A stretch of DNA of 34,383 nucleotides from Mesorhizobium silamurunense (lineage in GTDB: Bacteria; Pseudomonadota; Alphaproteobacteria; Rhizobiales; Rhizobiaceae): the NCBI RefSeq assembly GCF_014843825.1, contig NZ_JHQR01000368.1:1-34383 (forward strand), given 5' to 3'. How positions within the stretch are numbered: position 1 is the stretch's first letter; the number at the start of each line of letters is the position of its first letter. Below, in pieces: positions 30,005 through 34,383 of the stretch. The position numbers were made by a program, and so were the translations under genes. The notes below the pieces were generated by a model. It worked only from the letters and a program-made list of their open reading frames with translations, was not told where the DNA came from and ran no database searches.

Positions 30005-31372
30005 TCAGCCCTCCCGAAGAAAGGCGCCGATCGGCGCCGGCCGGACAGGGGCCTGCCCGCGAAAGCGGCCGACCGCGTCGGGCGTACAGCCGCCTTGCGC
30101 CGCGACGAGCTCAACAGCAGCCAGCTGACAATAGCGCCCCTGGCAACGCCCCATGCCGACCCGTGAAAGCGACTTCACCCGGTTGGCCTCACCGCCGCCG
30201 AAATTCGCGCCCTCGCGCACGGCTCCGGCAGTCACATTCTCGCAGCGGCAGACGATCGCTTCATCGGGTAGCGCCCGCACCATCGCGGCTGGCCAGGGAA
30301 AGGCACAAGCCAGACCGCGGGCAAAGCGCTCGAGTCGCGCGAGCTTGCGCAGATCGGCACGGACGCAAGAGGTCGGACGCCCAAGATCGCTAAGGCAGGC
30401 CGCCGCGGCAAGACGTCCCGCGATCTCCGCTCCGTCCGCGCCGAGGAGACGAACCCCGTCGCCCGCGAGGTAGACGCCGTCGCCGGCCCGACCCATCTCG
30501 TCGGTCATCGGCAGCCATTGCCGCCATTGCTCGTCATAGGTGAAGGCGCATCCCGTCAGGTCTGCCAGATGCGTCTCCGCCCGCAAATGCCAGCCCATGC
30601 CGATCATATCGCACGGGGTGAGGTGCTCCCGGCCGCCTGCATCGCGCCAGCGCGCCGCCGAGACGCCCGACGCATCGGCCTCGATCCGCTCGAGCGTCGC
30701 GCCCGCATAATAGCGCCCGCCGAGCCTCGCTCGCAGGGCCAGACCGCGCAGCGCGACGACCGGACTGGCGGCAAGGCCCCAGAACCCCCGCATCTGCTGG
30801 CGCCAAGGAGAGGTGTCCAGCACCGCCGCCACATTCGCTCCAGCCTTGACGAGCTGGGCGCCGACCAGCGTCAGCAAAGGACCCGACCCGACCAGAACGA
30901 TCCGGCGCCCAAGTGCCACACCCTGCGCCTTGAGCGCGATCTGCGCCGCGCCGAGGCTGTAGACGCCTCCGTTCTGCCAGCCGGGGACAGGTGCGACACG
31001 GTCGGACGCGCCCGTGGCAAGGATCAGCCGGTCATAGCCGATCACCTCCACGTCGCCCTCCCCCAGCACGTGCAGCCGCCCCTCGTGCGCGGCGATGACG
31101 GAGCTGCCCGCGCAATGGGTGAGCCGCCCCTCTTCGGCCAACCGGTCGAAGAGCGCATGCAGCGCACGCGCCTTCGCCGCCTCCGACCCGTAGAGCTCTT
31201 CCGACGTGCGGACGAACCCGGCAGGCGGGCGGCGATAGATCTGCCCGCCCGCGCGCTGCCCTTCGTCGATCACCACCGGGTGCAGCCCTGCCTCGACCAG
31301 CGTCGCCGCGGCTCTTATGCCGGCGGGGCCCGCACCCACGATCACGATCCGCGGCGATGACGTCTCGCTCAC
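30005..31372 (-). CDS. FAD/NAD(P)-binding oxidoreductase subunit with C-terminal BFD-like [2Fe-2S] domain (HcnB/OoxA/LhpE-like)
   Basis: A 455-residue flavoprotein. An N-terminal FAD motif (IVIVGAGPAGIRAA) is followed by DEGQRAGGQIYRRPP and LILATGASDRVAPVPGW, then a second dinucleotide motif (RIVLVGSGPLLTLVGAQL). The C-terminus has VCRCENVTAGAVREG and GRCQGRYC, a four-Cys BFD-type iron-sulfur site. This is the domain order of HcnB, opine oxidase OoxA and the LhpE type of hydroxyproline dehydrogenase. GTG 31372 overlaps the stop of the [2Fe-2S] gene (GTGA) and gives the family-typical N-terminus. It is the last gene of the hyuA-hyuB-[2Fe-2S]-oxidoreductase operon and is thought to pass electrons from the DadA-like subunit. 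Confidence 0.83.
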   Translation of the reverse strand: MSETSSPRIVIVGAGPAGIRAAATLVEAGLHPVVIDEGQRAGGQIYRRPPAGFVRTSEELYGSEAAKARALHALFDRLAEEGRLTHCAGSSVIAAHEGRLHVLGEGDVEVIGYDRLILATGASDRVAPVPGWQNGGVYSLGAAQIALKAQGVALGRRIVLVGSGPLLTLVGAQLVKAGANVAAVLDTSPWRQQMRGFWGLAASPVVALRGLALRARLGGRYYAGATLERIEADASGVSAARWRDAGGREHLTPCDMIGMGWHLRAETHLADLTGCAFTYDEQWRQWLPMTDEMGRAGDGVYLAGDGVRLLGADGAEIAGRLAAAACLSDLGRPTSCVRADLRKLARLERFARGLACAFPWPAAMVRALPDEAIVCRCENVTAGAVREGANFGGGEANRVKSLSRVGMGRCQGRYCQLAAVELVAAQGGCTPDAVGRFRGQAPVRPAPIGAFLREG

Positions 31373-31671
31373 GGCCAGCTCTCCGGCGGCGTCGTGCGCA
31401 ACCGCATGCCTTCGGTGGCAGGCGTCGAGCATGCGCGCAGGCGCGGTCCTTCCTCCTGCCACACCCAGCAATCCTGACAGGCTCCCATCAGGCAGAAGCC
31501 GGCGCGCAGTTCGGGTCCGAACTCGGAGTTTCGTAACGCACTCTCTGAAGCCAACATCGCGGTCAGCACGGTATCGCCCGTCAGCGCATGACGCATCTCA
31601 CCATCGAGAAAGAACTGCACCTGTGCCCGGTCGCGCTCGGCCAGCCGGACGATGCGGCCGGCCGTGATCAT
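31369..31671 (-). CDS. Small [2Fe-2S]-binding protein (HcnA/OoxC/LhpF-like)
   Basis: A 100-residue protein with the ferredoxin-like fold of the gamma subunits of opine, hydroxyproline and cyanide-forming glycine dehydrogenases: FFLDGEMRHALTGDTVLTAMLA, then FCLMGACQDCWVW and RACSTPATEGM. The Cys residues in GFC, GAC, DC and RAC supply four cluster ligands. ATG 31671 overlaps the hyuB stop (ATGA) and its own stop overlaps the next start, so the three proteins are translationally coupled. It presumably bridges the flavin subunits. Length is standard for the family. Confidence 0.82.
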   Translation of the reverse strand: MITAGRIVRLAERDRAQVQFFLDGEMRHALTGDTVLTAMLASESALRNSEFGPELRAGFCLMGACQDCWVWQEEGPRLRACSTPATEGMRLRTTPPESWP

Positions 31672-33653
31672 TCCGCGGCCTCCCGCACCGGCCCCGGACG
31701 AGGCAGTTCAGGGAAGCGTTCGCAGACCTCATCGAAGGCCGCCTGAACACCCTCCGGCCCCGAGCGCCCCTTCATGCGGCGGAAGATCTCCGTCTTGGCG
31801 AAGAACCGCCAGTGGATCGGCAAGGCGTTCAGCAGAGCGTGCAACTGGTCATAGGACGCCCGCGTCCACTGCGCTTCGTAGCCTTCGCGCTCTGGACCGA
31901 AATGAAAATGCCCAGTGGACGGCTTATGCCGCGCGCGCAGACGCTCCGTCGCCTCCTCGTCGATTTCGCCGTCCCGAATGACGATGCCATAATCGCGCTC
32001 GGCCGAGGCTGCCGAGACATAGCCGCGCCGTACATCCTGCGCGACCCGCCAAGGCTCGCGTTCATGCGGATCGCCGCGCCCGCCGCCTCCGGCGGAATGA
32101 ATCTCGAGCACGTCGCCGGGCTGCAGCACCGCCGTGTCGATGTTGCCCAACTGCCGCTCGTGGCCGGTTCCCGGATTGACGACCATGTCCGACAGGCCGG
32201 CCGCTTTGCCGCCGAGCACCCCCCAGGGACGGAAGAAGCTGCGGTCGCGGTTGCGCGCCGTGATCCTGGAGTCGGGCGCGAAGACGCGGAAAGCCATCTC
32301 GGTCGCCAGCCCGCCGCGCCAACGGCCCGCACCGCCGCTATCCTTAGCGAGGCCGTATTTCACGAACTCGACTGGCGTTTCGGTCTCGGTGATCTCGATC
32401 GGCGTGTTCTTGAGATAGGCGGCATCGGCGCCCGATCCATTGGTCCCGTCGCGATGCGGCATCGCGCCGCCGCCGCCCACCACGGGATTTACCGCCGCGA
32501 TGACGCTCCGGCTGGTGCGCTCGTCGGTGGTCATGACGTTAATGATGCAGTTGTTGCCGGCCGGAGCCGCGGGCAGCCGCTCCGGCACTGCCTGCGAGAA
32601 GGCACCGAAGATGACCGACCGCAGCCGCGCGCAGGTGAGCGAGCGCATGCCCACGGCAGCGGGGTGGACCGGGTTCAGCACCGAACCTTGGGGCGTGATG
32701 CAGGCGAAAGGCCGGGTGAGGCCCGTGTTGAGCAGGATCTTCGGGTTGAGCGTATAAAGCACGTAATAGACGCCCACCAGCAGCATGGTGTGTCGAGGGT
32801 CGCCGCCCGAAGGCACGTTGAGCGAGGAGCCGAGCTGCGGATCGGAGCCGGTGAAGTCGAGCACCGCCTCGTCGCCCCTGATCGTCAGCGTCAGCTTCAG
32901 CCGGCAGGGATTGGCCTCGACCGAATCCTCGTCGGCGTAATCGGCGAACTCCCATGTGCCGTCGGGCATGGAGCGCAGCGCGTCGCGCGCCTGCGCCTCC
33001 GCATGGTCGAGAAGCGCGTCGACGCCTTCGATGAAGCCTGCCTTGCCGAACTTCCTCACCATCGCCTGGATCTTGCGCTCGCCTGTGTTGAGCGCGCCGA
33101 CCAGCGCCTTGATGTCGCCGATATTGAGCTCGGGCTTGCGCACATTGGTGCTCATGATCCGCAGGATCGTCTCGTCGAAGACGCCTTCCCTCACCAGCTT
33201 CATGGGCGGAAAGCGGATACCCTCCTGATGGATCTCGGTCAGCGCGCGGCTGAGCGAAGCCGGTACTGCCCCGCCCATGTCCGTGTTGTGGATGTGCCCT
33301 CCGGTCCAGGCGACGATCTCGCCGTCGACGAAAACCGGCTTCCACAGATGCGTGTCGGGCGCATGCGTAGCGACATGGCCGGAATAGGGATCGTTGGTGA
33401 AGGCGACGTCCCCGGGCCGGTAGTCGTCGACCATGGCGATAGCGCGGTGATACGAAAGCCCCGGATACCAGGTGGCGCCGAGTTCCATCGGCACGGCGAA
33501 GGTCGCCCCCGAACGGTCCATCAGCATCACCGTGAAGTCCTGCGTCTCCTTGACGAAGGCGGAGTGCGCCGTGCGGTGCAGCGTATGGGCCATGTTTTCG
33601 GCCGCCGCGCGGGCATGGTTCGCCAGAACCTGAAGGTTTGTGCGGTCAAACAA
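31668..33653 (-). CDS. hyuB: N-methylhydantoinase B / 5-oxoprolinase subunit B, with C-terminal extension
   Basis: A 661-residue HyuB-family protein (ATP-dependent cyclic-amide hydrolase, beta subunit). Family features include AENMAHTLHRTAHSAFVKETQDF, DVAFTNDPYSGHVATHAPD, WTGGHIHNTDMGG, VLDFTGSDPQ and RWRGGLATEMAFRV. With HyuA it would open a hydantoin, 5-oxoproline or related ring using ATP. The start is TTG 33653: GGAG lies seven bases ahead, on the end of hyuA, and no ATG is available before the conserved N-terminus. Most members end near the YGI segment (around residue 555); here roughly 100 further residues follow, including STGHFHFGPEREGYEAQWT and PIHWRFFAKTEIFRRMKG. Confidence 0.87.
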   Translation of the reverse strand: MFDRTNLQVLANHARAAAENMAHTLHRTAHSAFVKETQDFTVMLMDRSGATFAVPMELGATWYPGLSYHRAIAMVDDYRPGDVAFTNDPYSGHVATHAPDTHLWKPVFVDGEIVAWTGGHIHNTDMGGAVPASLSRALTEIHQEGIRFPPMKLVREGVFDETILRIMSTNVRKPELNIGDIKALVGALNTGERKIQAMVRKFGKAGFIEGVDALLDHAEAQARDALRSMPDGTWEFADYADEDSVEANPCRLKLTLTIRGDEAVLDFTGSDPQLGSSLNVPSGGDPRHTMLLVGVYYVLYTLNPKILLNTGLTRPFACITPQGSVLNPVHPAAVGMRSLTCARLRSVIFGAFSQAVPERLPAAPAGNNCIINVMTTDERTSRSVIAAVNPVVGGGGAMPHRDGTNGSGADAAYLKNTPIEITETETPVEFVKYGLAKDSGGAGRWRGGLATEMAFRVFAPDSRITARNRDRSFFRPWGVLGGKAAGLSDMVVNPGTGHERQLGNIDTAVLQPGDVLEIHSAGGGGRGDPHEREPWRVAQDVRRGYVSAASAERDYGIVIRDGEIDEEATERLRARHKPSTGHFHFGPEREGYEAQWTRASYDQLHALLNALPIHWRFFAKTEIFRRMKGRSGPEGVQAAFDEVCERFPELPRPGPVREAAE

Positions 33654-33657
33654 GGCG

Positions 33658-34383
33658 TCACTCCGCGAAGGTCAGCAGAAGATTGAGATGGCGATCAACG
33701 CGTGCTTGCGTTCCCGCCGGGATGGCAAAGGTGGTGTCTTCCTGCACCACCACGGCAGGACCGTGGAACGTGGTGCCCGGCACGAGCGTCTGCCGGTCGT
33801 GCAGGTCAACGGTCTCGACGCGCGAGCCCGTATAGACCGGGAGTCGGCGCGCCGGATTGGCCGGGGCCTCGATCTCGTCGGTCTCCGGGAAGGAGAGTGC
33901 CGGCCCTGCGCCGATCGCCGACAGCCGGGCGTTCACAAGCTCGATCTCGCCCTCGGGGTCGTGGAAATCATAGAGCCGCTCATGGGTGAGGTGAAAGGCC
34001 TGCTCGATGGCGGCCATGTCGCAGTCTACCAGCCATTCCGGCGAAAGGACGACCTCGATCTCGTAGCTCTGCCCGACATAGCGCATGTCGCAGGAGAGGC
34101 TGAGTTCCGCCGCCGCGTCATGCCCCTGCGCCGCGAGCCAGTCGCGGCCCTCACGCGCGAGCGCCTCGAAGGCCTCGCGGATTGCCGGGAGCGACCTATC
34201 CGACAGGGGGCTGAAGATGGTGCGAATGAAGTCTCCGCGCAGATCAGCCACCAGCCCGCCCAGCGCCGACACCACGCCGGGGCGACGCGGCGCCATGACG
34301 CGCTTCATCCCGAGCTCGCGTGCGAGGAAGGCGCCGAGCATCGGGCCGCCGCCGCCGAAGGGCATCAGCGTGAATTCGCGCAA
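33658..34383 (-). CDS. hyuA: N-methylhydantoinase A / 5-oxoprolinase subunit A (partial, C-terminal part)
   Basis: About 242 codons of the C-terminal part are inside the window; the N-terminal ATPase part lies beyond the right edge. FTLMPFGGGGPMLGAFLARELGMKRVMAPRRPGVVSALGGLVADL is the classic HyuA segment, followed by the DMRYVGQSYEIEV motif and the barrel-like end GPAVVVQEDTTFAIPAGTQARVD. It precedes hyuB by four bases (TGA then CCTTG), so they are one operon. Together the two subunits hydrolyse a cyclic amide with ATP. The split A and B subunits are the normal bacterial form; the exact ring substrate is not readable. Confidence 0.88.
   Translation of the reverse strand: MREFTLMPFGGGGPMLGAFLARELGMKRVMAPRRPGVVSALGGLVADLRGDFIRTIFSPLSDRSLPAIREAFEALAREGRDWLAAQGHDAAAELSLSCDMRYVGQSYEIEVVLSPEWLVDCDMAAIEQAFHLTHERLYDFHDPEGEIELVNARLSAIGAGPALSFPETDEIEAPANPARRLPVYTGSRVETVDLHDRQTLVPGTTFHGPAVVVQEDTTFAIPAGTQARVDRHLNLLLTFAE

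Overview
The window is high-GC, densely packed DNA that looks like a Rhizobiales alphaproteobacterium, most likely Mesorhizobium. The evidence is a small DUF768-type protein (a family I associate with Mesorhizobium), rhizobial-style intergenic palindromes at 17126-17165 and 24786-24832, and general codon and base use. All calls were made by eye from motifs and translations; no database search was run. No tRNA, rRNA, insertion sequence or CRISPR array was recognised.

Layout. (1) 1-6218: the 3' end of xseA, a DmpA/S58-type self-processing aminopeptidase, a DUF768 protein, a 566-bp gap without a recognisable gene, a translationally coupled pair of half-size ABC exporters with complementary degenerate ATP sites, and a short coding-like remnant. 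(2) 6270-24786: a catabolic block. A GNAT acetyltransferase is divergent from an M20 deacetylase / D-2-hydroxyacid dehydrogenase / cupin / aldehyde dehydrogenase / tartrate-malate-type dehydrogenase / succinate-semialdehyde-type dehydrogenase series. This series converges on a type II HAD plus PuuB-like FAD oxidase operon. Next come a second GNAT paralogue, a class III aminotransferase, a second type II HAD and a Dpp-type ABC importer (binding protein, two permeases, fused double ATPase). (3) 24823-34383: a second catabolic block. It has an Old-Yellow-Enzyme-type demethylase/dehydrogenase divergent from a LysR regulator, an Lrp/AsnC regulator divergent from a DadA-like FAD dehydrogenase, and a convergent operon hyuA-hyuB-[2Fe-2S]-FAD/NAD oxidoreductase.

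How the genes may work together (inference). Block 2 contains one candidate for each step of a Puu-like diamine pathway, with N-acetyl in place of gamma-glutamyl as protecting group: N-acetylation (GNAT), FAD oxidation of the free amine (PuuB-like), aldehyde oxidation (ALDH), deacetylation (M20), transamination (class III), semialdehyde oxidation (GabD-like) and a dedicated importer. The extra hydroxyacid dehydrogenase, tartrate/malate-type dehydrogenase and paired HAD proteins suggest a hydroxylated or otherwise decorated substrate. Block 3 looks like catabolism of an N-methylated or cyclic amino-acid derivative: OYE-type demethylase, a possible three-part amino-acid/opine dehydrogenase, and an ATP-dependent hydantoinase/oxoprolinase.

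Regulatory signals include an 11-bp inverted repeat upstream of the deacetylase, an Lrp-consensus-like box at 28428-28442, a T-N11-A LysR box on the lysR start codon, and a strong stem-loop after the binding-protein gene.
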